Assembly (NCBI GenBank): GCA_964564225.1
Contig: CAZMAF010000012.1
Location: 1 to 34,133, forward strand
Direction: 5' to 3'
Source of the DNA: RGIG1993 sp964564225
GTDB taxonomy: Bacteria > Bacillota > Clostridia > Oscillospirales > CAG-272
Length of the DNA stretch: 34,133 nucleotides
Shown here: piece after piece, positions 22,569-29,693 of the stretch
Position numbering within the stretch: the first letter of the stretch is position 1
Layout: every line of letters starts with the position of its first letter
Notes under the pieces: generated by a model
Databases searched by the model: none
What the model saw: the letters and a program-made list of their open reading frames with translations, nothing else
What the model was told of the DNA's origin: nothing
Program-made: the position numbers and the translations under genes

Positions 22569-23812
22569 CACCCAATTACCAACGAACACGGCTTACCTGC
22601 TTTTTCACCAATATTGCCATCAGCTCGATCTTTTGCGTACCGCCTATTCTGTTCGTCACCTTCCATACGGAATATGGCATTTCCTATACCCTGCTCGGCA
22701 CGCTCGTAGCAATTAATTTTATCACTCAGCTCGCAATCGACCTTATTTTCAGCTTCTTTTCCCGATTTTTTAATATCGCTCTCACGGTGCGCGTAATGCC
22801 CCTTCTTACCGCGACGGGACTGCTCGTCTACGCGCTCGTTCCCTTTTTCTTTCCCGAACACGCCTACGCGGGACTCGTCGCAGGCACGCTCATCTTCTCG
22901 GTATCGGCAGGACTGTCCGAAGTCTTGCTCTCACCCATGATCGCCGCTATGCCGGGCGAACATCCCGACCGCGATATGAGCCTTTTACATTCACTCTACG
23001 GCTGGGGCGTTCTCTTTCACGTCCTTGTTGCCACCCTTTACTTATGGTTCTTCGGCTCTGACAATTGGCAGTATCTCATCACAGCACTCGCCATCCTGCC
23101 CCTGATCGCCTCAATTTTGTTCTTTTCTTCCCCAATGCCGCCGATGACGCTCGCGCATCCCGTTGGCAAAGGTAGCTCAAAACAGAAAATAACAGGCATT
23201 TTTCTTTGTGTCGGCTGTATCTTTTTTGGCTCTGCATCGGAAAACGTCATGACGAATTGGATATCAGGCTTTACTGAAAACGCGCTCGGCATTCCAAAGG
23301 TATGGGGTGATATTTTCGGACTTGCCCTCTTTGCCCTGTTCCTCAGCTCGGCAAGAACGCTATATGCAAAATACGGTAAAAACATCGAAAACGTCCTCCT
23401 TTACAGTATGCTCGGCGCAATCGTCTGCTATCTGACGGCGGCGCTTGTGCCAAACGATACCGTCGGACTCATTGCCTGCGCCCTGACGGGTGTCACGACC
23501 TCAATGCTCTGGCCCGGAACGCTGATTCTGATGGAAGAAAGAATGCCGGGACTCGGTGTTGTCGCCTATGCCTTGATGGCGGCAGGAGGCGACTTCGGCG
23601 CATCGGTAGCTCCGCAACTCGTCGGCGTGATCGTCGATAAGGTTTCCGTAACCGAATTTGCCAAACAGCTTGCCGAAAAACTGGTAACCACCCCCGATGC
23701 TATCGGTCTGAAGGCAGGCATTCTCTTTTCCGCCATCTTTCCCATTATCGGTACGTTCCTCGTTCTCTACATCCGCCGTTTTTTTAAGAAAAACAATTTG
23801 ACAAACGAATAA
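22565..23812 (+). CDS. MFS permease
   Basis: 415-aa major facilitator superfamily transporter with 12 predicted helices. The N-terminal half includes 'ISYTLLGTLVAINFITQLAIDL', in the loop 2-3 region; the linker around residues 185-205 contains 'HPVGKGSSKQKI'; the second half has 'MLWPGTLILMEERMPGLGVVAYALMAAGGDFGASVAPQLVG', which resembles sugar/fucose-permease-like MFS members. The substrate is unknown. Start ATG 22565 overlaps the nitroreductase stop by 4 bp (ATGA). Last gene of the tag-LRR-HD-nitroreductase-MFS operon, closed by an unusually long palindromic terminator four bases after the stop. Confidence 0.88.
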   Translation: MTPNYQRTRLTCFFTNIAISSIFCVPPILFVTFHTEYGISYTLLGTLVAINFITQLAIDLIFSFFSRFFNIALTVRVMPLLTATGLLVYALVPFFFPEHAYAGLVAGTLIFSVSAGLSEVLLSPMIAAMPGEHPDRDMSLLHSLYGWGVLFHVLVATLYLWFFGSDNWQYLITALAILPLIASILFFSSPMPPMTLAHPVGKGSSKQKITGIFLCVGCIFFGSASENVMTNWISGFTENALGIPKVWGDIFGLALFALFLSSARTLYAKYGKNIENVLLYSMLGAIVCYLTAALVPNDTVGLIACALTGVTTSMLWPGTLILMEERMPGLGVVAYALMAAGGDFGASVAPQLVGVIVDKVSVTEFAKQLAEKLVTTPDAIGLKAGILFSAIFPIIGTFLVLYIRRFFKKNNLTNE

Positions 23813-23815
23813 CAC

Positions 23816-23882
23816 AAAACTCCCGACGGATTTAGCGTGATTTGTCCGTTAAGGACATCACGCTAAATCCGTCGGGAGTTTT
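23816..23882. terminator. Long bidirectional terminator, 26-bp perfect palindrome
   Basis: Perfect 26-bp inverted repeat 23816-23841 / 23857-23882, with a nested 4-bp GTCC/GGAC stem in the 15-nt loop. It has A4/T4 ends on both strands and lies between the convergent MFS and mntP genes. Longer than most intrinsic terminators here; it may be a repeated element. Confidence 0.85.
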
Positions 23883-23887
23883 GAATA

Positions 23888-24460
23888 TTATCCGATCACA
23901 CCAAAATGCTCAAGCAAAATCTTTATACCCATCAGAATGAGAATGACGCCGCCCACAATCTCAGCGCGACTTTTATATTTCGTACCGAAGACGTTACCGA
24001 TCTTAAGACCGAAAGCCGACATCAAAAAGGTAATCACACCGATTGCCGCAATGGCAATCACAACGTTGACCTCGCCTGCGCGTACACCGTAGCCGATGCC
24101 GACGGCAAGCGCATCGATACTCGTCGCCACCGCCATCACAAACATCGTTTTCACGGCAAACGAACAGTCGTCGCAGGCTTCCTCATTCGCCGAAAGCCCC
24201 TCCTTCATCATATTCACGCCGATCAAAGCAAGAAGCGCAAAGGCAATCCAATGCGAAAAAGCATTGACGTATACCTCAAACGCCGCACCAAGAAAATAAC
24301 CGAGTGTGGGCATCAGCGCCTGAAAACCGCCGAACCAAAGACCGATCCACAAATATTGTTTAACCGTTACTTTCTGAACGGAAAGTCCTTTGCAGACCGC
24401 AACGGCAAAGGCGTCCATCGCAAGCCCAAGCGCTGTCAGAAGCGCATCCGTAATTCCCAT
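23888..24460 (-). CDS. mntP: Manganese efflux pump MntP
   Basis: 190-aa MntP-family exporter with six predicted helices. It starts 'MGITDALLTALGLAMDAFAVAVCKG' and repeats the signature in the second half as 'VMAVATSIDALAVGIGYG'; the paired Asp-Ala motifs in the two halves are the expected metal-path acidic residues. It protects against Mn2+ excess. A taaggag site precedes ATG 24460. Although many mntP genes are controlled by the yybP-ykoY riboswitch, the leader here is only about 25 nt, too short for one, so control must be transcriptional or absent. Confidence 0.93.
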   Translation of the reverse strand: MGITDALLTALGLAMDAFAVAVCKGLSVQKVTVKQYLWIGLWFGGFQALMPTLGYFLGAAFEVYVNAFSHWIAFALLALIGVNMMKEGLSANEEACDDCSFAVKTMFVMAVATSIDALAVGIGYGVRAGEVNVVIAIAAIGVITFLMSAFGLKIGNVFGTKYKSRAEIVGGVILILMGIKILLEHFGVIG

Positions 24461-24489
24461 ATAACACTCCTTATTTTTTTACTTTCTCA

Positions 24490-24518
24490 AGTATACCGAA
24501 AAAACGTGTAAAAGTCAA
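24490..24518 (-). promoter_or_regulatory. Sigma-A promoter of mntP
   Basis: Minus strand TTGACT (24513-24518), 17 bp, TATACT (24490-24495). Confidence 0.75.
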
Positions 24519-24618
24519 GTTGTTTTTTCTTTCCCAAAAAATTTCAAAAAAAAGCAGTTTCATCACAAATAATTGAGCTTATATTATCTGAAAATATAGT
24601 AAAGATGCTAAAAAGTAA

Positions 24619-24647
24619 TTGACAGAAGCGCAAAACAGTGATATACT
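24619..24647 (+). promoter_or_regulatory. Sigma-A promoter of the atp operon
   Basis: TTGACA (24619-24624), 17 bp, TATACT (24642-24647), about 60 bp before atpI; the only clear promoter for the nine-gene operon. Confidence 0.8.
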
Positions 24648-24707
24648 GTTTTTATATGAAAAAATATGGATACCCTCACAAAAATATGCATCTTTTCGGG
24701 AGCTTAT

Positions 24708-25085
24708 ATGAAAATTGACCGTACCGTTATTAAAGAAACGCGCTATATCGCCCTTTTCGTGATCCTCCTGTCAGCCCTGATGGAAGGAGTCTTTCTCATT
24801 GCCGGGTATTTCGATTACACCGTCGCGCTTGGCAATCTGCTTGGCGGCGGTATTGCCGTCCTCAATTTCTTCTTAATGGGACTTTCGGTACAAAAAGCGC
24901 TCGGAAAAGAGGAAAAGGAAGCCAAAACCGTCTTACGCGCCTCGATGCTCTACCGCAATATGATGCTCATTGCAATTGCCGCCCTCGGTGCGCTTTTGCC
25001 CTGCTTCAACGTCTTTTCGGTACTCATTCCCCTCTTTTTCCCTCGCATTGCCATAGCTTTCCGTCCCATATTCAAAAAAAATTGA
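24708..25085 (+). CDS. atpI: ATP synthase protein I (AtpI-like)
   Basis: 125-aa membrane protein with about four helices ('YIALFVILLSALMEGVFLIAGYF', 'LGNLLGGGIAVLNFFLMGLSV', 'YRNMMLIAIAALGALL', 'FSVLIPLFFPRIAIAF'). The 'ALGNLLGGGIAVLNFF' segment matches AtpI-type proteins, which help assemble the c-ring or insert it. Start ATG 24708 is chosen for the gggag site 5-6 nt upstream; an earlier in-frame ATG (24666) is also possible. It leads the ATP synthase operon, 32 bp before atpB. The protein is divergent in sequence, as is normal for AtpI. Confidence 0.78.
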   Translation: MKIDRTVIKETRYIALFVILLSALMEGVFLIAGYFDYTVALGNLLGGGIAVLNFFLMGLSVQKALGKEEKEAKTVLRASMLYRNMMLIAIAALGALLPCFNVFSVLIPLFFPRIAIAFRPIFKKN

Positions 25086-25117
25086 TTTTTCTCATAACAA
25101 TAAGAAGGTGATAGCCT

Positions 25118-26011
25118 ATGACTAAAAAAAGCCGTCTTTTCAAGGTGGTGGATATTCTGTACCTCGCACTGACGGTTCTGCCGATCGTTTTCGGCATCGT
25201 TTTGCGTATACTGACAAAACCCGCAGAAAGCGGTATTTCGATTTCGGGCGCGCAGATCTACTTTGAAATTCCAATGCCAATACAGAATCTTATCATCACC
25301 GAAAGCCAGATCAACACATGGCTTGTGATGCTCTCAATTTCAGGGCTCTGTCTTTTTATCACGCACGGGCTGAAGACCCGTCATATTTCAGTACGTCAGC
25401 ACGTCGCCGAATGGATCGTCGAAAACACGTCGCGGCTCGTCACAAGCAATATGGGCGGTCATTTCAAAAGCTTTATCCCATTCATTGCCGCCATTATGGC
25501 GCTTTCCGCCTTCTCGAGTCTCCTCGCCCTCGTCGGCCTTTACGCACCCACATCGGACATCAACGTCACAGCAGGCTGGGCGATCCTCGTCTTTATTCTC
25601 ATCACCTATTACAAAATGAAATGCGGTCCGTGGCACTACGTCAAAGGAATAGCAAGCCCCATTCTGCTCACGCCCTTAAACATCATCGGCGAAATCGCAA
25701 CACCGGTTTCCATGGCATTCCGTCATTACGGCAACGTCCTGTCGGGTGCCGTCATTTCGGTGCTCATAGCCTCCGCTCTGCAAGGACTTTCGTCAATTGT
25801 TCTCGGTTGGCTGCCGGGTGTTCTCGGTGAAATCCCCTTCTTGCAGATCGGTATTCCTGCCGTCCTTTCCGTCTATTTCGACGTTTTCTCAGGACTTTTG
25901 CAGGCGTACATCTTCGCTATGCTCACCATGATGTACGTTTCGGGCGGCTACGATTACGACGAATATATCGTAAGAAAACAGCGCAAACAAGCCAAAAAAA
26001 ACAAGATTTGA
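25118..26011 (+). CDS. atpB: ATP synthase subunit a
   Basis: 297-aa Fo stator subunit that carries the ion half-channels. The essential arginine is Arg202 in 'PVSMAFRHYGNVLSGAVI', facing the c-ring carboxylate; 'SPILLTPLNIIGEI' precedes it, and the last helices contain 'FDVFSGLLQAYIFAMLTMMYVSGG', the conserved Q/Y region of helix 6. The N-terminal ~60 residues, which include an early hydrophobic helix and an Ile-rich outer segment, are longer than in E. coli-type proteins. The C-terminus is a basic cytoplasmic tail (KQRKQAKKNK). RBS aaggtga precedes ATG 25118. Confidence 0.95.
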   Translation: MTKKSRLFKVVDILYLALTVLPIVFGIVLRILTKPAESGISISGAQIYFEIPMPIQNLIITESQINTWLVMLSISGLCLFITHGLKTRHISVRQHVAEWIVENTSRLVTSNMGGHFKSFIPFIAAIMALSAFSSLLALVGLYAPTSDINVTAGWAILVFILITYYKMKCGPWHYVKGIASPILLTPLNIIGEIATPVSMAFRHYGNVLSGAVISVLIASALQGLSSIVLGWLPGVLGEIPFLQIGIPAVLSVYFDVFSGLLQAYIFAMLTMMYVSGGYDYDEYIVRKQRKQAKKNKI

Positions 26012-26046
26012 TATAAAAATTCTAATATATTTTGGAGGAAATAACT

Positions 26047-26328
26047 ATGGAACTCGCAATTGGTCTTATTCTTATGGGTTGCGCGCTCGGCGCAGGCTGT
26101 GCAATGATCGCAGGTATCGGTCCCGGTATCGGTGAAGGTAACGCCGTCGCTAAAGCATGCGAAGCAATCGGCCGTCAGCCCGAATGCAAGGGCGACGTTA
26201 CGTCCACGATGCTGATAGGCTGTGCCATTGCCGAAACGACCGGTCTTTACGCCCTCGTTATCGCGATTTTGCTTCTCTTTGTATCGCCCAGAATGCTCGT
26301 TAACATTCTTTTAAACGCCATCGGCTAA
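26047..26328 (+). CDS. atpE: ATP synthase subunit c, predicted Na+-binding
   Basis: 93-aa proteolipid: two helices joined by the polar loop 'RQPECKG', the F1-facing signature. Ion site: Glu30 in 'GIGEGNAVA' on helix 1 (position 32 in Ilyobacter numbering, usually Gln), and 'AIAETTGLY' on helix 2 with Glu63, Thr64, Thr65 and Tyr68. This matches the two-carboxylate Na+ site described for Fusobacterium nucleatum, with Thr replacing Ser at position 66. So the ATP synthase is predicted to use Na+, not only H+. ATG 26047 follows ggagga; a codon five residues upstream is not supported. The C-terminal tail ('MLVNILLNAIG') is longer than in many proteolipids. Confidence 0.93.
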   Translation: MELAIGLILMGCALGAGCAMIAGIGPGIGEGNAVAKACEAIGRQPECKGDVTSTMLIGCAIAETTGLYALVIAILLLFVSPRMLVNILLNAIG

Positions 26329-26346
26329 TTAAAGGAGTATACCGTA

Positions 26347-26847
26347 ATGCAGAATTTAGACGTCATTTCTGTCAATTTCTGGCAGATCTTGATCTCTCTA
26401 TTCAACCTCGTCATCCTTTTTTTCATCCTCAAAAAATTTCTCTTTAAGCCCGTAACGGCAATCCTCGACAAGCGCAAGCAAGAACTCGAAGCGCAGTATC
26501 TGGCAGCGGAAAACGCCGAAAACGCCGCGAATGCCGACCGCGCCCAATGGGAAGCTACCCTTTCGGGCGCAAGAGAGGAAGCCGACGCCATTCTGACAGC
26601 GGCAACCGAAAGCGCGCGTTATCGCTCCGACAAAATCATTGCCGAAGCCACCGAGCGTGCCGAAGGTATCGTCAACGAAGCCAGAGTAGAAGCCGAGCTT
26701 ACCTATAAAAAGGCAAAAGAGGGTATCCGCCGCGAAATCGTTGAGGTTTCGGGCGCTTTAACCGAAAAAATGCTCGGACGCGAGATCTCAACCGACGATC
26801 ACCGCGCGCTGATCAATGCCTTTCTTGACGAAATGGGTGAAACGTAA
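26347..26847 (+). CDS. atpF: ATP synthase subunit b
   Basis: 166-aa peripheral stalk subunit. One N-terminal membrane helix ('FWQILISLFNLVILFFILKKFLF') with the conserved 'FKPV' and 'ILDKRKQE' just after it, followed by a long, Ala/Glu/Arg-rich right-handed coiled coil (about residues 35-145) that holds F1 to subunit a, and a short C-terminal helix that binds delta. One copy is present, so a b2 homodimer is expected. RBS aaaggag precedes ATG 26347. Its TAA stop overlaps the atpH start by one base. Confidence 0.95.
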   Translation: MQNLDVISVNFWQILISLFNLVILFFILKKFLFKPVTAILDKRKQELEAQYLAAENAENAANADRAQWEATLSGAREEADAILTAATESARYRSDKIIAEATERAEGIVNEARVEAELTYKKAKEGIRREIVEVSGALTEKMLGREISTDDHRALINAFLDEMGET

Positions 26848-27377
26848 TGAAGGAACTTGGTCATGAATACGGAGAAGCGCTTTTTATGCTCGCCGTCGAA
26901 AACGGCGCGGTAGAAGCGTACAAAAATGCCTTGTCCCTCGTTTCCGGAATTTTTAAAACGGAAGAAGCATATTACACCTTTTTGCAAAATCCCGCGATTG
27001 CGGCAAAGGAACGTTCTCTCTGCATCGCTTCCGCCTTTCAGGAGGCGCTGCCTAAGGAGGTTCTCTCCTTTTTACAGCTTCTTTGCGAGAAAGGCCGTAT
27101 GCCCTGTTTTTTTGAGGCAGTCAAAACCTATTTTGCGTTATACGATGCCGCATGCCGTATCGCAAACGCCACCGTTACAAGCGCAGTAGCGCTTACTGAC
27201 GAAGAAAAGAAAAAGCTTGAAGACAAGCTGAAAACCGTTTCAGGGCAAGAGATCGCGGCAACCTATGCCGTCGACGCCTCACTGCTCGGCGGTGTCATCA
27301 TTGAAATAGACGGCAAAATCATCGACGGAAGTCTCCGTCACCGTCTGAGAGAGATCAAGGGAGTGATGAACACGTGA
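26847..27377 (+). CDS. atpH: ATP synthase subunit delta
   Basis: 176-aa OSCP/delta subunit linking the b-stalk to the top of F1. The N-terminal helical bundle opens 'ELGHEYGEALFMLAVENGAV' and contains 'FLQNPAIAAKERSLCI' and 'EVLSFLQLLCEKGRMPCF', both family hallmarks. The C-terminal domain has 'LEDKLKTVSGQEIAATYAVD' and 'SLLGGVIIEIDGKIIDGSLRHRL', the end motif typical of delta. ATG 26847 shares a base with the atpF stop; its TGA overlaps the GTG start of atpA by 4 bp, giving tight translational coupling. Confidence 0.95.
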   Translation: MKELGHEYGEALFMLAVENGAVEAYKNALSLVSGIFKTEEAYYTFLQNPAIAAKERSLCIASAFQEALPKEVLSFLQLLCEKGRMPCFFEAVKTYFALYDAACRIANATVTSAVALTDEEKKKLEDKLKTVSGQEIAATYAVDASLLGGVIIEIDGKIIDGSLRHRLREIKGVMNT

Positions 27378-28867
27378 ATTACAGACCCGAAGAGATCAGT
27401 AGTGTCATTAAAGAACAGATCAAAACCTACAAGGCGCGTATCGAAATGAAGGAAACGGGTAGCGTTATCCTCGTCGGAGACGGCATCGCGCGCGTTTTTG
27501 GTCTGCGCGACTGTATGGCAAGCGAGCTGCTCGAATTCGAAGACGGCTCATTTGGACTTGCACAAAATCTTGAAAGCGAAACCGTTTCGGTCGCGCTTTT
27601 ATCCAATGAAAACAACATCCGCGAGGGCTCATCGGTCAAACGAACCGGAAAAGTGCTTTCCGTCCCCGTCGGCGAGGCTCTGCTGGGCAGAGTCGTAAAC
27701 GCCCTCGGCGCGCCGATCGACGGCAAAGGTCCGATCGAAACTGATAAAACACGCCCCATCGAATCGGAAGCGCCCGGTATCATTGAAAGAAAGAGCGTAT
27801 CAGTACCGCTTCAGACAGGCATTAAAGCAATTGACAGTATGATTCCGATCGGCCGCGGTCAACGCGAGCTGATCATCGGCGACAGACAAACGGGTAAGAC
27901 CGAAATTGCCATCGACACCATTATCAATCAGAAGAATACGGGCGTTATCTGTATCTACGTTGCCATCGGTCAGAAAAACTCCTCGGTCGTACAGCTTGCA
28001 AACGAGCTTACCCGCGCGGGAGCTATGCCCTACACCATCATCGTATCAGCATCGGCATCCGAAACCGCCCCTCTCCAGTACGTCGCACCCTATGCAGGCT
28101 GCGCGATGGCGGAATATTTCCGCGAACAGGGGAAAGACGTCCTGATCATCTACGACGACCTTTCCAAACATGCCGTTGCTTACCGCGCGCTGTCGCTTCT
28201 CATTCGCCGTCCCCCCGGACGTGAAGCCTATCCCGGCGACGTTTTCTACCTGCACTCGCGTCTTCTGGAACGCGCGGCGTGCGTTGCGAAAGAATACGGC
28301 GGCGGCTCGATTACCGCGCTTCCTTTGATCGAAACGCAGGCAGGCGACGTTTCGGCGTATATCCCCACCAACGTCATTTCCATCACCGACGGTCAGATCT
28401 TCCTTGAAACCGAGCTTTTCCACGCAGGCGTTATGCCCGCTATCAATCCGGGTATTTCGGTAAGCCGTGTCGGCGGCTCGGCGCAGCTCAAGGGTATGAA
28501 AAAGGTCGCGGGGGAATTGAAGCTTCTCTACTCACAATACCGTGAGCTTCAGGCGTTTGCGCAGTTCGGCTCGGATCTTGATGCCGACACCAAAGCACGT
28601 CTTGCGCTCGGCGAACGCATCGTTGAAGTCTTGAAGCAAGGCAGAAACTCCCCCGTCCGTGTCGGCTGTCAGGTTGCCATCATTTACGCCGTCATCAACG
28701 GCTATCTGAACGGTATTCCCGTTAAGGACGTCAAAAAATATGAAGTAAAACTCTACGAGCTTCTTGAAAATCAATACAGTAAATTTTTAGAGCGCGTTGA
28801 GAGCGGTCTTTGGGACGACAGCGACGTCGAAACGTTGAAAACGGCGCTCGCCGCTCTTTCGAGGTGA
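27374..28867 (+). CDS. atpA: ATP synthase subunit alpha
   Basis: 497-aa non-catalytic nucleotide-binding subunit of the F1 hexamer. Domains in order: N-terminal beta-barrel (about 1-95), nucleotide-binding domain with Walker A 'GDRQTGKT' (169-176) and 'LIIYDDLSKHAVAYR' (Walker B region), 'YPGDVFYLHSRLLERA', then the helical C-terminal domain. The visual signature 'PAINPGISVSRVGGSAQ' carries the Arg finger toward beta. Start is GTG 27374, overlapping the atpH stop by 4 bp, so expression is coupled. Length and motifs are normal. Confidence 0.97.
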   Translation: MNYRPEEISSVIKEQIKTYKARIEMKETGSVILVGDGIARVFGLRDCMASELLEFEDGSFGLAQNLESETVSVALLSNENNIREGSSVKRTGKVLSVPVGEALLGRVVNALGAPIDGKGPIETDKTRPIESEAPGIIERKSVSVPLQTGIKAIDSMIPIGRGQRELIIGDRQTGKTEIAIDTIINQKNTGVICIYVAIGQKNSSVVQLANELTRAGAMPYTIIVSASASETAPLQYVAPYAGCAMAEYFREQGKDVLIIYDDLSKHAVAYRALSLLIRRPPGREAYPGDVFYLHSRLLERAACVAKEYGGGSITALPLIETQAGDVSAYIPTNVISITDGQIFLETELFHAGVMPAINPGISVSRVGGSAQLKGMKKVAGELKLLYSQYRELQAFAQFGSDLDADTKARLALGERIVEVLKQGRNSPVRVGCQVAIIYAVINGYLNGIPVKDVKKYEVKLYELLENQYSKFLERVESGLWDDSDVETLKTALAALSR

Positions 28868-28871
28868 TGCA

Positions 28872-29678
28872 ATGGGCGCTGATATCAAACAGCTTCGCAC
28901 ACGCATCAAAAGTGTGGACTCAACACTTCACCTCACCAAAGCAATGGGACTCGTCGCCTCATCAAAGATCCGCCGCGCCACAGATGCGATGCTCAAAGGC
29001 AGAGAGTATGCAAAGAGCCTCGTTTCCCTTGCCGACTCGCTTTCTTCCTACCGTGAATGTGAGAAAAGTCCCTATATGCAAAAACGCGACTCGGGCAAAG
29101 ACTTGCTCGTCGTGATTGCGGGCGATCGCGGTCTTGCAGGCGGCTACAACGCCAATATTTTCCGTCTTATGCGCGATTATCCCGATGCTGAGGTCATTCC
29201 GATCGGCAAGCGTGCTGCCGACCGCTACGGAAAAGAGCCGCTATATGCCGAAAGCTTCAGCTATGCAGATGCCAAAAAGATAGCAAATACCGTAACAAAG
29301 AGATTTCTTGCAGGCGAGATCAAACGCTTTGGTATCGTATATACAAAATATCATTCCATGATATCACAGGAGGCAACGCTGCGCCCGGTACTGCCCCTGA
29401 CTGCTCCAACGGAGGAAGCGACGAAGATCAGCGCGATCTTCGAGCCCGATGCTCTCACGGTGCTTGACTGCGCGATCCCCGAATATGTAGCGGGACTCAT
29501 TACGGCGGCAGTCCGCGAAAGCTTTGCCTCCGAGGTCGCCGCGCGCCGCGTGGCAATGGACTCGGCAGGTAAGAACGCCGAGGAAATGATCGCTGACTTA
29601 AGTCTTGCCTACAACCGCGCAAGGCAGGGCGCGATCACACAGGAAATTACCGAAATCGTCGCAGGCAGCGGCTTATAA
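28872..29678 (+). CDS. atpG: ATP synthase subunit gamma
   Basis: 268-aa central rotor shaft. N-terminal helix 'DIKQLRTRIKSVDSTLHLTKAMGLVASSKIRRA' and C-terminal helix 'AARRVAMDSAGKNAEEMIADLSLAYNRARQGAITQEITEIVAG' form the coiled coil that turns inside alpha3beta3; the middle has 'VVIAGDRGLAGGYNANIFR'. It is some 15-20 residues shorter than the usual ~285-290, with the missing length in the central domain rather than in the helices. Start ATG 28872 follows gaggtg. Four bp separate it from atpA. Confidence 0.95.
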   Translation: MGADIKQLRTRIKSVDSTLHLTKAMGLVASSKIRRATDAMLKGREYAKSLVSLADSLSSYRECEKSPYMQKRDSGKDLLVVIAGDRGLAGGYNANIFRLMRDYPDAEVIPIGKRAADRYGKEPLYAESFSYADAKKIANTVTKRFLAGEIKRFGIVYTKYHSMISQEATLRPVLPLTAPTEEATKISAIFEPDALTVLDCAIPEYVAGLITAAVRESFASEVAARRVAMDSAGKNAEEMIADLSLAYNRARQGAITQEITEIVAGSGL

Positions 29679-29693
29679 GGGAGGTAACATCTA

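Noticed and set aside
24461..24489. Possible yybP-ykoY manganese riboswitch before mntP
   Set aside because: The promoter lies so close that the leader is only about 25 nt, too short for the riboswitch.
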